Origin: Streptomyces sp. NBC_01142
Lineage (GTDB): Bacteria; Actinomycetota; Actinomycetes; Streptomycetales; Streptomycetaceae
DNA: 64,000 nt
Direction: 5' to 3'
NCBI RefSeq assembly: GCF_026341125.1
Contig: NZ_JAPEOR010000002.1
Location: forward strand, 124,001-188,000
Part shown: one piece after another, positions 35,565 through 45,549 of the stretch
How positions within the stretch are numbered: the stretch's first letter is position 1
How the letters are laid out: the number at the start of each line of letters is the position of its first letter
Notes under the pieces: generated by a model
The model's input: the letters and a program-made list of their open reading frames with translations, nothing else
What the model was told of the DNA's origin: nothing
Databases searched by the model: none
Program-made: the position numbers and the translations under genes

Positions 35565-35927
35565 TCAGCCGGAGTCGCCGTCCCGGCGCTGCTGAGGGGC
35601 GTACGCGCCAAGGAAGTCGGCCCCCTGCGGCTCCTGGCGGGGCGGCTGCGGGGCCTGGGGCTGTGCGGGGGCGTACGGGCCGAGATAGTCGGCTCCGCGG
35701 CCCTGGTCGCCCTGCGATGCGGCGACGGGCTGCGGTGCGCCGACGGGCTGCGCCGTCCTGGCCGCGCGCCGCCGCGCGATCTTCCCCCTGATCGACTGCA
35801 CCCAGCCCAGCACGATGATCAGGGCGAGCAGGCAGAGCAGCGGGATCTCCAGCCAGTCGGGCAGAAACTGGATCACGCCCTCGAAGATGTTCTTGGCTAT
35901 CGACGCCTGCGGTTGGCCCGTTTCCAC
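35565..35927 (-). CDS. Small single-pass membrane protein with repeated tail
   Basis: 120 residues, GTG start. A hydrophobic helix (IPLLCLLALIIVLGWVQ, about residues 29-45) followed by an Arg-rich cytoplasmic stretch (RGKIARRRAART) and a Pro/Gln/Gly tail containing two related blocks, GADYLGPYAP and GADFLGAYAP. No recognised enzyme motif. Between aroE and aroC on the same strand; function unknown, possibly a cell-envelope or division accessory. Confidence 0.75.
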   Translation of the reverse strand: METGQPQASIAKNIFEGVIQFLPDWLEIPLLCLLALIIVLGWVQSIRGKIARRRAARTAQPVGAPQPVAASQGDQGRGADYLGPYAPAQPQAPQPPRQEPQGADFLGAYAPQQRRDGDSG

Positions 35928-35966
35928 GACTGTTCTCCCCCGGTGCTGTGACGGAACGCGCAGATA

Positions 35967-36809
35967 CTAGCGGGCTTCGAGCGCCCGTTCACCTGCAATA
36001 CGCATCGCCCGCAGCGGCGCCGGGGAACGGCCCGTCATCTGTTCCACCTGGAGTACCGCCTGATGGACCAGGAGGTCGAGGCCGCCGACGACCGCGCCGC
36101 CCCGCCGCGACCAGGCGGTGGCCAGGGTGGTCGGCCACGGCTCGTACAGCACATCGAACAGCGTCCCGGGCCGCTCGGGCACCTCGGCGGCGATCGCGTC
36201 GGTGGCCCCGGCCGGAGTGGTGGCGATGACCAGAGGGGCTTCGAGCGCCCCCGCGGCCTCCGCCCAGTCGGCGACGCGCACCTCGACGCCGAGCCGCTCG
36301 GCCCACCCGCGCATCTCCTCGGCCCTGGCCGCACTGCGTACATACGCGGTGACAGGTCCGGTACAGATGTGCGCGAGCGCGGCGAGCGCGGACGACGCCG
36401 TCGCGCCGGCGCCGAGCACGGCGGCCGAATCGACCTTGTCCACGCCCCGCTCCCGCAGCGCGGCGATCATGCCCGGAATATCGGTGTTGTCGCCTGTCCT
36501 GCGGCCGTCCTCGGTGAAGACCACCGTGTTGACGGCCTCCACCGAGGCCGCGGTGTCGCTGATGCCGTCGAGCAGCGGAATGATCGCGCGCTTGAGCGGC
36601 ATGGTCAGCGACAGCCCGGCCCAGGAACCGTCGAGCCCTGCCAGGAATCCCGCAAGCCCGGCCTCGTCCACCTCGAACCGGTCGTACGACCAGTGGGCCA
36701 GGCCGAGCTCCGCGTAGGCGGCGCGGTGCAGCACCGGGGAGAGCGAGTGCGCGATGGGCGATCCGAGGACCGCCGCGCGGCGAGCGTCAGTTCTTGCCCT
36801 GGCTTGCAT
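35967..36809 (-). CDS. aroE: Shikimate dehydrogenase
   Basis: 280 residues. NADP-dependent reduction of 3-dehydroshikimate. SPIAHSLSPVLHRAAYAELG is the shikimate-binding N-terminus, SLTMPLKRAIIP carries the catalytic Lys, DNTDIPG the Asp, and AAVLGAGATASSALAAL the nucleotide fold. C-terminal VGGLDLLVHQAVLQ is conserved. Its ATG lies 23 bp inside the end of mltG, so translation is probably coupled to it; the start could be slightly internal. Confidence 0.95.
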   Translation of the reverse strand: MQARARTDARRAAVLGSPIAHSLSPVLHRAAYAELGLAHWSYDRFEVDEAGLAGFLAGLDGSWAGLSLTMPLKRAIIPLLDGISDTAASVEAVNTVVFTEDGRRTGDNTDIPGMIAALRERGVDKVDSAAVLGAGATASSALAALAHICTGPVTAYVRSAARAEEMRGWAERLGVEVRVADWAEAAGALEAPLVIATTPAGATDAIAAEVPERPGTLFDVLYEPWPTTLATAWSRRGGAVVGGLDLLVHQAVLQVEQMTGRSPAPLRAMRIAGERALEAR

Positions 36810-38511
36810 CGAACTTGTCCTTCAGCTTCAGGAACTGGGCGTGCGTCTTGGCGAACTCGGTCTTGCTCATACCGTCGGTCGCCACGAAGTACAGCCAGCC
36901 GTCCTTCGTCGGGTTCAGGGCCGCCGCCAGTGCCTCATTGCCCGGGTTGCTGATCGGCCCCGGTGTCAGACCCCTCTGGGTGTACGTGTTGTACGGGTCC
37001 TGGTTGCTGTTGATCTCGCTTTCAGAGATGTCGATCTTGCTCTGACCCTTGAGGTAGTTGAAGGCGGAGTCGAACTGGAGCAGCTGGTTCGTCTCGGTGT
37101 TGGTGGGTTTGAGGCGGTTGTAGACGACCTCGGACATCTTGCGGAAGTCGTCGTGCGTCTTGCCCTCGACCTGCACCAGGCTGGCGAGCGTAAGCAGCTG
37201 CCACGGGTCCTTGAGCCCGAGCTGCTTCGCCTTGGACTCGAGACCGACCTCTCGGTACTCCTCGTTCGCGCGGGCGACCATCTGCCTGAGGACTTCTTCG
37301 GGCTTGGTGCCCTTGGCAATCGGATAGCTCGCCGGGAACAGGAAGCCTTCCAGCGGGTCCTTGACGTTCGCGTGGTTGTTCGCCCAGCCGGGCAGGCCGA
37401 GATTCTTCGCCTCTGCCCGGGCGACCGCGCTCGTGGTGCCCGCCTTGAGTGCGAGTCGCGTGTCGATCTGCTCGTAGATCCGGACATTGCGCTGGCCCTC
37501 GGGAATGATGAGGGCGTTGCGGCTGCTGGGGTTGAGCATCGCGGTGACGGCGTTCGCCGCGGACTGCTCCTTGTTCAGCGTGTAGACCCCGGCCTGGATG
37601 GTCTTGCCCTTGGGGTTCTGATTCTGGGCCGAGACGAAGGCGTCCACACTCTTGACGACCCCCTTCTCCTTCAGAAGGTTGCCGATCACAGATCCGCCCG
37701 CGCCTTCGGGGATCACCACCTGGACCGTGCCGGACCCGGCACCCGTGTAGTCCTCGGCCGCGCCGAACTGGCCCTGCCAGAACTGGTAGCCGAAGTAGCC
37801 GACACCACCGACGCCGCCCGCGAGAACCAGCGAGACGACCAGGCACGCGCAGCCGTTACGGCTTTTCTTCTTGGTTTTGCCGCGGCGCTCGCGGCCACCG
37901 CCGGCCCGGCGCGACTCGCGCGGGTCGTCGTCGTACTCACTGTCGTCGTCGCGGCCGTCGTCGCCGGTGAAGAAGGGGTGCTTCTCCTCCTGCGGCGCCT
38001 CGGCCTGCCAGTCGGCCTCAGCCTCGGGCTCGGGCTCGGCCTCAGGCTCGGGGCGACGCCGGCCGGGGGGCTGCGGCGGCGGGTAGGCCTCGGGCGTGCG
38101 GTAGTAGTCGGCACTCTCGTCGGCGTAGCCGGGCTGCTGGGCACCGTAGGGGTCGGCCGGGGTGGTGCCGTACGGCATGGCGGCCTGCTGACCGGTGTCC
38201 CACGCGCCGTTGTACTGCTGCTGGTTGTACTGCTGCTGTTGCTGCGGGTACTGCTGCTGGTACGGGTCCTGCTGCTGCGGCTGCTGGGGGTACTGCTGCT
38301 GGTGCGGGTCCTGCTGGTACGGATCTTGCTGGTACGGGGCCTGTCGGCCGTCGTACTGCTGCTGCGTCGGCTGCGGGTACTGCTGCTGCGGCTGGCCGCC
38401 GTACGGAGTGTGGCCGGCTGCGGCCTGCTGTCCTCCCCATCCCTGGTCCCCGTACAAGGGGTCCTCGGGATTCCACGGTTCGGAGCCGGGGCTCCGGCCA
38501 TACTCAGTCAT
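36787..38511 (-). CDS. mltG: Endolytic murein transglycosylase MltG
   Basis: 574 residues. The N-terminal 160 residues are a Gln/Tyr/Pro-rich cytoplasmic extension with many QQYPQQ-like repeats, then an acidic/basic stretch, a membrane helix near 225-250 (CLVVSLVLAGGVGGVGYFGY) and the external YceG domain: ALIIPEGQRNVRIYEQI, LEGFLFPASYPI, LASLVQVEG with the catalytic Glu equivalent, YNTYTQRGLTPGPISNPG and LYFVATDG. It cleaves nascent glycan strands and limits their length. Directly upstream of aroE and downstream of ruvX. Confidence 0.95.
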   Translation of the reverse strand: MTEYGRSPGSEPWNPEDPLYGDQGWGGQQAAAGHTPYGGQPQQQYPQPTQQQYDGRQAPYQQDPYQQDPHQQQYPQQPQQQDPYQQQYPQQQQQYNQQQYNGAWDTGQQAAMPYGTTPADPYGAQQPGYADESADYYRTPEAYPPPQPPGRRRPEPEAEPEPEAEADWQAEAPQEEKHPFFTGDDGRDDDSEYDDDPRESRRAGGGRERRGKTKKKSRNGCACLVVSLVLAGGVGGVGYFGYQFWQGQFGAAEDYTGAGSGTVQVVIPEGAGGSVIGNLLKEKGVVKSVDAFVSAQNQNPKGKTIQAGVYTLNKEQSAANAVTAMLNPSSRNALIIPEGQRNVRIYEQIDTRLALKAGTTSAVARAEAKNLGLPGWANNHANVKDPLEGFLFPASYPIAKGTKPEEVLRQMVARANEEYREVGLESKAKQLGLKDPWQLLTLASLVQVEGKTHDDFRKMSEVVYNRLKPTNTETNQLLQFDSAFNYLKGQSKIDISESEINSNQDPYNTYTQRGLTPGPISNPGNEALAAALNPTKDGWLYFVATDGMSKTEFAKTHAQFLKLKDKFDASQGKN

Positions 38512-38607
38512 CGATCCCCTAGGGCCGCGAGACGACGATCCGCCTCATTTGCCGTGGGGCAGCTGTTCGAACACCGCCCCATCGCGCGGAACGTTACCGT
38601 ATCGCGA

Positions 38608-39084
38608 TCAGACAACCACTTCGACGCCCTCGCCGGGTGCGGTACCTGACGTCCGTTCGGACTCCAGAGCGTTCTGAAGGATCACCACAGCGGCAGCCTG
38701 ATCGATGACGGACCGGCCTTTTTTGGACTTCACGCCCGAAGCGCGCAGCCCCTGACTGGCCGTCACTGTGGTCATCCTCTCGTCGACCAGTCGTACCGGA
38801 ACGGGGGCGATCGAGCGGGCGAGCTCCTGGGCGAAGCCGCGGACCTTGATCGCGGCCGGGCCCTCCCCGCCGCTGAGCGAGCGGGGCAGGCCGACCACGA
38901 CCTCGATCGGTTCGTACTCCTCGACGAGCTGCTTCAGCCGCCGGTGGGCGGCCGGGACATCGCGTCCCGGCACGGTCTCCACCGGTGTGGCGAGGATCCC
39001 GTCGGGGTCGCACGAGGCGACCCCGATCCGGGCATCCCCGACATCGATCGCGAGGCGACGGCCTCTGCGCATCAGCGTCGTCAC
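38608..39084 (-). CDS. ruvX: Putative pre-16S rRNA nuclease / Holliday-junction resolvase-like RuvX (YqgF)
   Basis: 158 residues. RNase H-like fold: [16 protein letters not shown] with the first catalytic Asp, [14 protein letters not shown] and [15 protein letters not shown] with the Glu, and [10 protein letters not shown] near the C-terminus. GTG at 39084 overlaps the alaS stop (GTGA), supporting this start; an internal ATG at 39072 is possible. In E. coli the family member matures 16S rRNA ends. Standard alaS-ruvX-mltG-aroE order. Confidence 0.93.
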   Translation of the reverse strand: MTTLMRRGRRLAIDVGDARIGVASCDPDGILATPVETVPGRDVPAAHRRLKQLVEEYEPIEVVVGLPRSLSGGEGPAAIKVRGFAQELARSIAPVPVRLVDERMTTVTASQGLRASGVKSKKGRSVIDQAAAVVILQNALESERTSGTAPGEGVEVVV

Positions 39085-41750
39085 GCCGTCTCGGCGACGG
39101 CACGCTCGACGGCGGCCACGGCCTCGCCGATGGCATCCGGGTTCTGGCCGCCGCCCTGGGCGACGTCCGGCTTGCCGCCACCGCCGCCACCGAGGGTCTT
39201 GGCGGCGGTACGGACCAGGTCACCGGCCTTGAGACCGCGCTCGCGGGCGGCCTCGTTGGTGGCGATGACGGTGAGCGGCCGGCCGTTGGCGGTGGTGAAG
39301 AGAGCCACCACCGCGGGGCGGTCACCCTGAATGCGGCCGCGCACGTCGAGAACCAGCCTGCGCAGATCGTCGGCGGAGGTGCCGTCCGGCACCTGGCCGG
39401 TGACCAGAGCGACGCCACGCACGTCCTTGGCGCCCGAGGCGAGACCGGCGGCGGCCTGGAGGACCTTCTCCGCGCGGAACTTCTCGATCTCCTTCTCGGC
39501 GTCCTTCAGCTTGGCGAGCATGCCGGAGATCTTCTCGGGGAGCTCCTCGGGACGGCCCTTGACCAGTTCCTGGAGCTGGGCGACGACCGTGTGCTCCTTG
39601 GCGAGGAAGTTGTAGGCGTCGACGCCCACCAGGGCCTCGATACGGCGCACACCGGAGCCGATCGACGACTCGCCGAGCAGCTTCACCAGACCCAGCTGGG
39701 CGGTGTTGTGGACGTGCGTACCGCCACAGAGCTCCTTGGAGAAGTCGCCGATCGTGACGACTCGGACCCGCTCGCCGTACTTCTCGCCGAACTCGGCGAT
39801 GGCGCCCTGCTTCTTGGCCTCGTCGATGCTCATGACCTCGGCCTGGACGTCGAGCTCGCGGGCGAGCACGTCGTTGATCTTCTGTTCGACGTCGGTGAGG
39901 ACCGTGCCGGGTACGGCGTTCGGCGAGCCGAAGTCGAAGCGGAAGCGGCCGGGCGAGTTCTCGGAGCCGGCCTGGGCGGCCGTCGGGCCGAGAGCGTCGC
40001 GCAGCGCCTGGTGGGTGAGGTGCGTGGCACTGTGGGCGCGGGCGATCGCGCGGCGGCGCGTGATGTCGATGGCGGCGTAGGCGGAGGCGCCGACCGTCAC
40101 CTCGCCGACCTGCACCGAGCCCTTGTGGACGCTGACGCCGGGGACCGGCTGCTGGACGTCACGGACCTGGATGACCGCGCCGGTGTCGAGCCTGATGCGG
40201 CCCTGGTCGGCGAGCTGGCCGCCGCCCTCGGCGTAGAAGGGAGTGCGGTCGAGGACGACCTCGACCTCGTCGCCCTCGGTCGCGGCGGGCGAGGGCACAC
40301 CGTCGACGAGCAGGCCGACGATCGTCGACTCGCCCTCGGTGGAGGTGTAGCCGGTGAACTCGGTGGAGCCGGAGTTGTCGGCGACCTCGCGGTAGGCGGA
40401 GAGGTCGGCGTGGCCGGTCTTCTTGGCCCTGGCGTCGGCCTTGGCGCGCTCCCGCTGCTCCTTCATCAGACGCCGGAAGCCGTCCTCGTCCACGGACAGC
40501 CCCTGCTCGGCGGCCATCTCCAGGGTGAGGTCGATGGGGAAGCCCCAGGTGTCGTGGAGCAGGAACGCCTTGTCGCCGGCGAGGACCGTGCCACCAGTGG
40601 CCTTGGTCTCCGTCACGGCGGTGTCGAGAATGTTGGTGCCGCCCTTGAGGGCCTTGAGGAACGCGGCCTCCTCGGCGAGGGCCACGGTCTCGATCCGCTT
40701 GCGTTCGGTGATCAGCTCCGGGTACTGCTGCCCCATCGTCTTGATCACGACGTCGACGAGCTCGGCGACGACCGGTCCGGTGGCGCCCATCAGCCGCATA
40801 TTGCGGATGGCGCGGCGCATGATGCGGCGCAGGACGTAACCGCGGCCTTCGTTGCCGGGCGTGACTCCGTCGCCGATGAGCATCACGGACGTACGGATGT
40901 GGTCGGCGACCACACGCATGGAGACGTCCGAGTCGTTCTTGTCGCCGTAGCGGACGCCGGTGAGCTCGGTGGCCTGGTCCATGACGACGCGCAGGGTGTC
41001 GGTCTCGTACATGTTCTGTACGCCCTGCAGGATCATGGCGAGACGCTCGAGGCCGAGACCCGTGTCGATGTTCTTCGAGGGCAGGTCGCCGAGGATCGGG
41101 AAGTCCTCCTTGCCCTCGCCGGCGCCCCGCTCGTACTGCATGAAGACCAGGTTCCAGATCTCCACATACCGCTCGTCGTTGACGGCCGGACCGCCCTCGA
41201 CGCCGAACTCGGGGCCGCGGTCGTAGTTGATCTCGGAGCAGGGGCCACAGGGTCCGGGGACGCCCATGGACCAGAAGTTGTCCTTCTTGCCCAGCCGCTG
41301 GATGCGCTCGGCCGGTACGCCGACCTTCTCGCGCCAGATCTGCTCGGCCTCGTCGTCGTCGAGGTAGACGGTGATCCAGAGCTTCTCCGGCTCCAGGCCG
41401 AAGCCGCCGTCCGCCACGGAGCTGGTGAGCAGCTCCCAGGCGTATGTGATGGCGCCTTCCTTGAAGTAGTCGCCGAAGGAGAAGTTGCCGCACATCTGGA
41501 AGAACGTGCCGTGGCGGGTGGTCTTGCCGACCTCTTCGATGTCCGGTGTACGGACACACTTCTGCACGCTGGTGGCGCGCGGGGCGGGCGGCTTGGCCTC
41601 ACCGAGGAAGTACGGCTTGAAGGGGACCATGCCCGCGTTGACCAGCAGCAGAGTCGGGTCGTCCGCGATGAGCGACGCCGAAGGGACGACGGTGTGACCG
41701 CGCTCCTCGAAGAAGCTCAGCCAGCGGCGGCGGATTTCAGCCGACTCCAT
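39081..41750 (-). CDS. alaS: Alanyl-tRNA synthetase
   Basis: 889 residues, full length. Class II catalytic core ([53 protein letters not shown]), a tRNA-recognition helical domain, an editing domain with the zinc/HxxxH pair in [11 protein letters not shown] and CGGTHVHNT, and the C-Ala domain with a Gly-rich [14 protein letters not shown] stretch. Its ATG shares a base with the preceding stop (TGATG). Confidence 0.98.
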   Translation of the reverse strand: MESAEIRRRWLSFFEERGHTVVPSASLIADDPTLLLVNAGMVPFKPYFLGEAKPPAPRATSVQKCVRTPDIEEVGKTTRHGTFFQMCGNFSFGDYFKEGAITYAWELLTSSVADGGFGLEPEKLWITVYLDDDEAEQIWREKVGVPAERIQRLGKKDNFWSMGVPGPCGPCSEINYDRGPEFGVEGGPAVNDERYVEIWNLVFMQYERGAGEGKEDFPILGDLPSKNIDTGLGLERLAMILQGVQNMYETDTLRVVMDQATELTGVRYGDKNDSDVSMRVVADHIRTSVMLIGDGVTPGNEGRGYVLRRIMRRAIRNMRLMGATGPVVAELVDVVIKTMGQQYPELITERKRIETVALAEEAAFLKALKGGTNILDTAVTETKATGGTVLAGDKAFLLHDTWGFPIDLTLEMAAEQGLSVDEDGFRRLMKEQRERAKADARAKKTGHADLSAYREVADNSGSTEFTGYTSTEGESTIVGLLVDGVPSPAATEGDEVEVVLDRTPFYAEGGGQLADQGRIRLDTGAVIQVRDVQQPVPGVSVHKGSVQVGEVTVGASAYAAIDITRRRAIARAHSATHLTHQALRDALGPTAAQAGSENSPGRFRFDFGSPNAVPGTVLTDVEQKINDVLARELDVQAEVMSIDEAKKQGAIAEFGEKYGERVRVVTIGDFSKELCGGTHVHNTAQLGLVKLLGESSIGSGVRRIEALVGVDAYNFLAKEHTVVAQLQELVKGRPEELPEKISGMLAKLKDAEKEIEKFRAEKVLQAAAGLASGAKDVRGVALVTGQVPDGTSADDLRRLVLDVRGRIQGDRPAVVALFTTANGRPLTVIATNEAARERGLKAGDLVRTAAKTLGGGGGGKPDVAQGGGQNPDAIGEAVAAVERAVAETA

Positions 41751-42085
41751 CAGTGGTCCTCATTCCGGTTGTACGAGTTCTGCGAGTTCTTGTTGTACGG
41801 GTGCTGCGGCCGGTCGACGGCCGCGAGGCGTCGCTGCGCGGGCAGTTCGGGGTCGGCGGGTGCCTCCAGGCCCAGCACCTCGCCCAGTTCGGCCTCGCGC
41901 TGGACCATGCCGGCCCTGACGTCGAGTGCGAAGTCCTTGAGCTTGTGGCCCGCGTCGATCGCCTTGTTCGCGGCCTGCGCGGCGAGACTCTCGGGCGTCA
42001 GCTGCTTGAGCTTGCGGTTGACCTTGGTGGTGGCCCACACGCCGGCTGCGGCGCCCGCGGTGAACCAGAACGTACGGCGGAACAT
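41750..42085 (-). CDS. DUF6167-type small membrane-associated protein
   Basis: 111 residues. Short hydrophobic N-terminus ([20 protein letters not shown]) that may anchor it in the membrane, followed by a helical soluble part ([20 protein letters not shown]) and an Asn-rich C-terminal end. Conserved in this place next to alaS in actinobacteria; function unknown. Translationally coupled to alaS; family label from memory. Confidence 0.8.
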   Translation of the reverse strand: MFRRTFWFTAGAAAGVWATTKVNRKLKQLTPESLAAQAANKAIDAGHKLKDFALDVRAGMVQREAELGEVLGLEAPADPELPAQRRLAAVDRPQHPYNKNSQNSYNRNEDH

Positions 42086-42091
42086 CGAGCT

Positions 42092-42523
42092 TCAGCCCTT
42101 CCGGTTCTTGCGCCGGGCGGACGGCACCGTACGGCCGGTGATCACCGTACGACGGGACGATGCGGCCGGCATGTCGTCGCTCTTGCGGCTCATGGCCCGG
42201 CGTACGCCGTAGCCGAAGGCGGCGACCTTGACCAGCGGGCCGCCGAAGGTCGAGGCGACCGTCGAAGAGAGCGCCGAGGCGTTGGAGGTGACCTCCTGGA
42301 CGTCCGACGCGATGGCGTCGACCCGGTCGAGCTGCGTCTGTGCGGAGCGCACGGTCGCGGAGGCGTCGGCCATCAGCGGCACGGCCTGCTCGGTCACGTC
42401 CGCCACGAGTTTGGTGGTCGCCTTGAGCGTCTGGGCCAGCCTCACCAGCACCACGGCGAGGAAGGAGACCAAGATCGCCCAGAAGACGGCCACCAGGATC
42501 CCGGCAACCTCTCCACCGGTCAC
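42092..42523 (-). CDS. DUF948-domain membrane protein
   Basis: 143 residues, GTG start. N-terminal membrane helix (IFWAILVSFLAVVLVRL-like, about 8-27) followed by a long helical, probably coiled segment (VADVTEQAVPLMADASATVR) of the DUF948 type and a basic tail (SARRKNRKG). Seven bases upstream of the DUF6167 gene. General stress/envelope-associated family with no known activity. Confidence 0.82.
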   Translation of the reverse strand: MTGGEVAGILVAVFWAILVSFLAVVLVRLAQTLKATTKLVADVTEQAVPLMADASATVRSAQTQLDRVDAIASDVQEVTSNASALSSTVASTFGGPLVKVAAFGYGVRRAMSRKSDDMPAASSRRTVITGRTVPSARRKNRKG

Positions 42524-42641
42524 TCTGCACCGCTCTCTGCTCGTCGATGGGTACCTCGAGAATCGTCCTCCGACCCTATCGCGCCCAGGGTCGCACCCCG
42601 TACCGCATTACCAGTGCGGGGACGGGAGTTACGCAGGAACA

Positions 42642-42671
42642 TTGTACGGAGTGCGCACGCACGGGTACTCT
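42642..42671 (+). promoter_or_regulatory. Possible promoter for a leaderless AfsR-like ATPase transcript
   Basis: TTGTAC (42642-42647) and TACTCT (42666-42671), 18 bp apart, place the transcription start at or within a few bases of the ATG at 42681, for which no ribosome binding site is visible. Confidence 0.4.
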
Positions 42672-42680
42672 GCGTGTCTC

Positions 42681-44870
42681 ATGCGGCACCCCCATCGCTC
42701 CTGCTCCTCCTCCGATGATCACCCTCCGGTTCAGGGCAATCTCCCGGCAGAACTGAACCGTTTCGTGGGCCGGGCGGAAGAACTGGCCGAGCTCGGCCGC
42801 CTCCTGGACGATGCCCGGCTGGTCACCATTGCCGGGGCCGGCGGTGTGGGGAAGTCCCGTTTCGCCGCCCATGGCGCCGCCGCGCTGCAGAATCGGTACC
42901 TCGACGGGGTGTGGCTGGTGGAGCTCTCGACTCTCCGCGATCCCGGACTGCTGGCCCACACCGTGGTCGAGGCGCTCTCGGTCACCGACCACACCAGCAG
43001 ACCGCCGGGCGATGTGCTCCTCGACCACGTCGCCCCACGCCAACTTCTGCTCGTTCTGGACGGTTTCGAGCATCTGGTCGACGGCTGCGCCGGGCTCGTA
43101 CGAGATGTGCTGCGCCGCGCTCCCCATGCCCAGATCCTCGCCACGGGCCGCAGACCCCTGCGGGTGGACGGCGAGCACCTCGTGTGTCTGGCTCCGATGA
43201 CGCAGGAGGACGCCGTACTGCTCTTCGCCGACCGCGCCGTCTCCGCGCTGCCGCACTTCCGGCTGACCGAGGACAACCACGCCTCCGTGCGGGAGCTCTG
43301 CCGCCGGCTCGACGGTATCCCGCTCGCCCTCGAACTCGCCGCGGGACGGCTGCCCGCCCTCTCCCTCGATCAGCTTCTCGACCGACTCGACGACCGGTTC
43401 AGGCTGCTGACCGGCGGCAGCAGGAGTGCGCTGCCGCGCCACCAGACGCTCCGTACGGCGGTGGGCTGGAGTCATGAGCTGTGCACCGGGCAGGAGCGCC
43501 TGCTGTGGGCGCGGCTGTCGGTCTTCGTCGGCCAGTTCGATCTGGAGGCGGTGGAGTACGTCTGCAGCGGGCCCGACCTGCCCGCCGACACCGTGCTGGA
43601 TGTGTTCGGTGAACTGCTTGCCCAGTCGGTCGCCTTCCGCGAGGAGACATCCGTGGGCGTGCGCTACCGCATGCTGGACACGGTCCGTGCGTACGGCGCC
43701 GAGTGGCTGGAGGCCCTCGGCGACGACGAGCGGATGCGCCGACGGCACCGCGACTGGTACATGGGCCTGGCCACCTGGTGCGAGCTCGACTGGTTCAGCC
43801 CGCGCCAGGCCGAGGTCGCGGCCTGTACGGAGAGCGCGCTGCCCAATCTGCGCGGGGCGCTGGAATTCTGCCTGGAGCATCCGGACGACGCGCATCTGGG
43901 CCAGTATCTGGCGGGGACGCTCTGGTTCTACTGGGCCGGATGCGGCCGGCTCGCCGAGGGCAGGCACTGGCTGGACCGGGCCCTGGCGGCGGACGCCGGG
44001 CACGAGGAGTCACGGCTCAAGGCGCTGTGGGTGCTCGGCTATGTGGCGATCCTGCAGGGCGACGACATCGCGGCGGCGGGCGCGCTGCACGAGTGCCGGG
44101 AGGGGGCGGACCGCAGCGGGAACCTGCTGGCCGCCGCGTACGCCGCCCATCGCCTGGGCTGCCTGGCACTGCTCTCCGACGACATGCCGCGCGCCGAGGA
44201 GCTGCTGCGCTCAGCCCTCGCCTCGTACCGGGACATCGGCGAGCTGAACAGCAATGTACTGATGGGCCAGGTCGAGCTCGCCATGACCCTGGTCTTTCAG
44301 GACCGGCTGGACGCGGCGGTCGCGCTGTGCGAGGAGGTCAAGGAGATCTGCGAGGAGCGCGGTGAGCTGTGGAGCCGCGCCTACGCGATGTATGTGCTGG
44401 CATACGCGGCCTGGGCCTGCGGCGATCACGGCCGGGCGCGGGAGCTGCTCACCGAGTGCATCACCATCGACCACCGGTTCAACGACCTCGTGGGGCTGGT
44501 GCTCGCGATCGAGCTGCTGGCCCTGGTGACGGCGAGCGAGGGTGATCCGGCGGAGGCCGCGGTGCTGCAGGGGGCAGCGGCTCCGGTGTGGGCCGCGGTC
44601 GGTCTGCCTCTGTTCGGCTCCGGCTACTTCGGTGCGCCGCGCGCCCTGTGCAAGCAGCAGGCGGGCGAGGTGCTGGGTGCCGAGGACTATCAGGCCTGCG
44701 TACGGGAAGGGCGGGAGCTCTCCCTGGACGCGGCGGTGCGGCGTGCCCTCGCCGTGCGGGAGCACCCGCGTCCGCCCGAGGTCCGGCAGGGCGGCGTCCG
44801 TCCGGCGGTCCTGACAACGCGGAAGCCCGCCGGCTCCCCCACCGGTAAGGGCGGGGAAGCGGCGGGCTGA
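42681..44870 (+). CDS. AfsR/MalT-like NB-ARC ATPase with TPR region and no HTH domain
   Basis: 729 residues from ATG 42681. A NB-ARC-like nucleotide-binding domain opens the protein: VGRAEELAELGRLLDDAR, Walker A IAGAGGVGKSRFAAHGA, Walker B LLLVLDGFEHL, sensor LATGRRPLRVDGEHL, and GIPLALELAAGRLPALS. A helical, TPR-like superhelix follows to about residue 690 (FYWAGCGRLAEGRHWLDRAL; SRAYAMYVLAYAAWACGDHG). In related LuxR/AfsR regulators a DNA-binding domain lies at one end; here neither the N-terminus nor the Pro-rich C-terminal tail (REHPRPPEVRQGG) shows one. Likely a signalling ATPase or scaffold. Converges on rpsD. Confidence 0.85.
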   Translation: MRHPHRSCSSSDDHPPVQGNLPAELNRFVGRAEELAELGRLLDDARLVTIAGAGGVGKSRFAAHGAAALQNRYLDGVWLVELSTLRDPGLLAHTVVEALSVTDHTSRPPGDVLLDHVAPRQLLLVLDGFEHLVDGCAGLVRDVLRRAPHAQILATGRRPLRVDGEHLVCLAPMTQEDAVLLFADRAVSALPHFRLTEDNHASVRELCRRLDGIPLALELAAGRLPALSLDQLLDRLDDRFRLLTGGSRSALPRHQTLRTAVGWSHELCTGQERLLWARLSVFVGQFDLEAVEYVCSGPDLPADTVLDVFGELLAQSVAFREETSVGVRYRMLDTVRAYGAEWLEALGDDERMRRRHRDWYMGLATWCELDWFSPRQAEVAACTESALPNLRGALEFCLEHPDDAHLGQYLAGTLWFYWAGCGRLAEGRHWLDRALAADAGHEESRLKALWVLGYVAILQGDDIAAAGALHECREGADRSGNLLAAAYAAHRLGCLALLSDDMPRAEELLRSALASYRDIGELNSNVLMGQVELAMTLVFQDRLDAAVALCEEVKEICEERGELWSRAYAMYVLAYAAWACGDHGRARELLTECITIDHRFNDLVGLVLAIELLALVTASEGDPAEAAVLQGAAAPVWAAVGLPLFGSGYFGAPRALCKQQAGEVLGAEDYQACVREGRELSLDAAVRRALAVREHPRPPEVRQGGVRPAVLTTRKPAGSPTGKGGEAAG
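44824..44868. terminator. Hairpin overlapping the end of the ATPase gene, probably bidirectional
   Basis: AGCCCGCCG / CGGCGGGCT extended by an imperfect inner stem (CTCCCCC / GCGGGGAAG). It lies in the last codons of the ATPase gene and 25 bp past the rpsD stop, between two converging genes. Confidence 0.6.
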
Positions 44871-44892
44871 AGCGCTGTGAGTTACGCCGTGA

Positions 44893-45507
44893 TCAGCGGG
44901 CGTAGTACTCGACGACCAGCTGCTCGTCGCAGATGACCGGAACTTCCTTGCGCTGCGGGTCACGGTCCAGGCGGAACGCCAGGGCCTTCAGGTTGACCTG
45001 CAGGTAGCGCGGGGTCTCACCGTCGGCGGCGAAGCCACCCTCACGCGCGACCTGGAAGAGCGACTTCTCGCGGCTGCGCTCGCGGACCATCACGACGTCG
45101 TCGGGACGGACGCGGAACGACGGCTTGTCGACCTTGCCACCGTTGACCTCGATGTGGCCGTGGACGACCATCTGACGGGCCTGGTAGATGGTGCGGGCGA
45201 TGCCCGAACGCAGGACCAGGGCGTCGAGGCGGCGCTCGAGCTCGATGACCAGCGCGTCGCCAGTCTTGCCCTCGGCCTTCTTGGCGCGGTCGTAGGCGCG
45301 CGCCATCTGGCGCTCGCTGATGTCGTACTGGGCGCGCAGACGCTGCTTCTCGAGCAGACGCACCTTGTAGTCGGAGTTCTGCTTGCGGCCACGGCCGTGC
45401 TCGCCCGGCGGGTACGGACGAGCCTCGAAGTACTTGACGGCCTTCGGCGTCAGCGCGATACCGAGCGCACGGGACTTCTTGACCTTGGGACGCGACTGGT
45501 TAGGCAC
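44893..45507 (-). CDS. rpsD: 30S ribosomal protein S4 (zinc-independent form)
   Basis: 204 residues, GTG start. Has the S4 RNA-binding motif ([38 protein letters not shown]) and the basic N-terminus, but the CxxC zinc motif of other S4 proteins is absent ([17 protein letters not shown]). This Cys-free version is the one I know from streptomycetes. Organises 16S rRNA assembly. Monocistronic and divergent from the DUF2470 gene, sharing a promoter region that contains an iron box; a TACAAT hexamer (45523-45528) is a good -10 candidate for it. Confidence 0.97.
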   Translation of the reverse strand: MPNQSRPKVKKSRALGIALTPKAVKYFEARPYPPGEHGRGRKQNSDYKVRLLEKQRLRAQYDISERQMARAYDRAKKAEGKTGDALVIELERRLDALVLRSGIARTIYQARQMVVHGHIEVNGGKVDKPSFRVRPDDVVMVRERSREKSLFQVAREGGFAADGETPRYLQVNLKALAFRLDRDPQRKEVPVICDEQLVVEYYAR

Positions 45508-45530
45508 GTTCTCCAGACCTCCATTGTAGG

Positions 45531-45549
45531 TTAGGTTAGGCTCACCTTA
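45531..45549. promoter_or_regulatory. DtxR/IdeR/DmdR iron box in the divergent rpsD / DUF2470 promoter
   Basis: TTAGGTTAGGCTCACCTTA matches the iron-box consensus TTAGGTTAGGCTAACCTAA at 17 of 19 positions. It lies 3-21 bp before the AAAGGAG ribosome binding site of the DUF2470 gene and immediately upstream of the TACAAT -10 candidate of rpsD on the other strand. Confidence 0.85.

Noticed and set aside
38985..42212. A 1075-residue open frame on the plus strand
   Set aside because: Antisense to alaS and its neighbours; produced by the strong third-position GC bias of the real genes.
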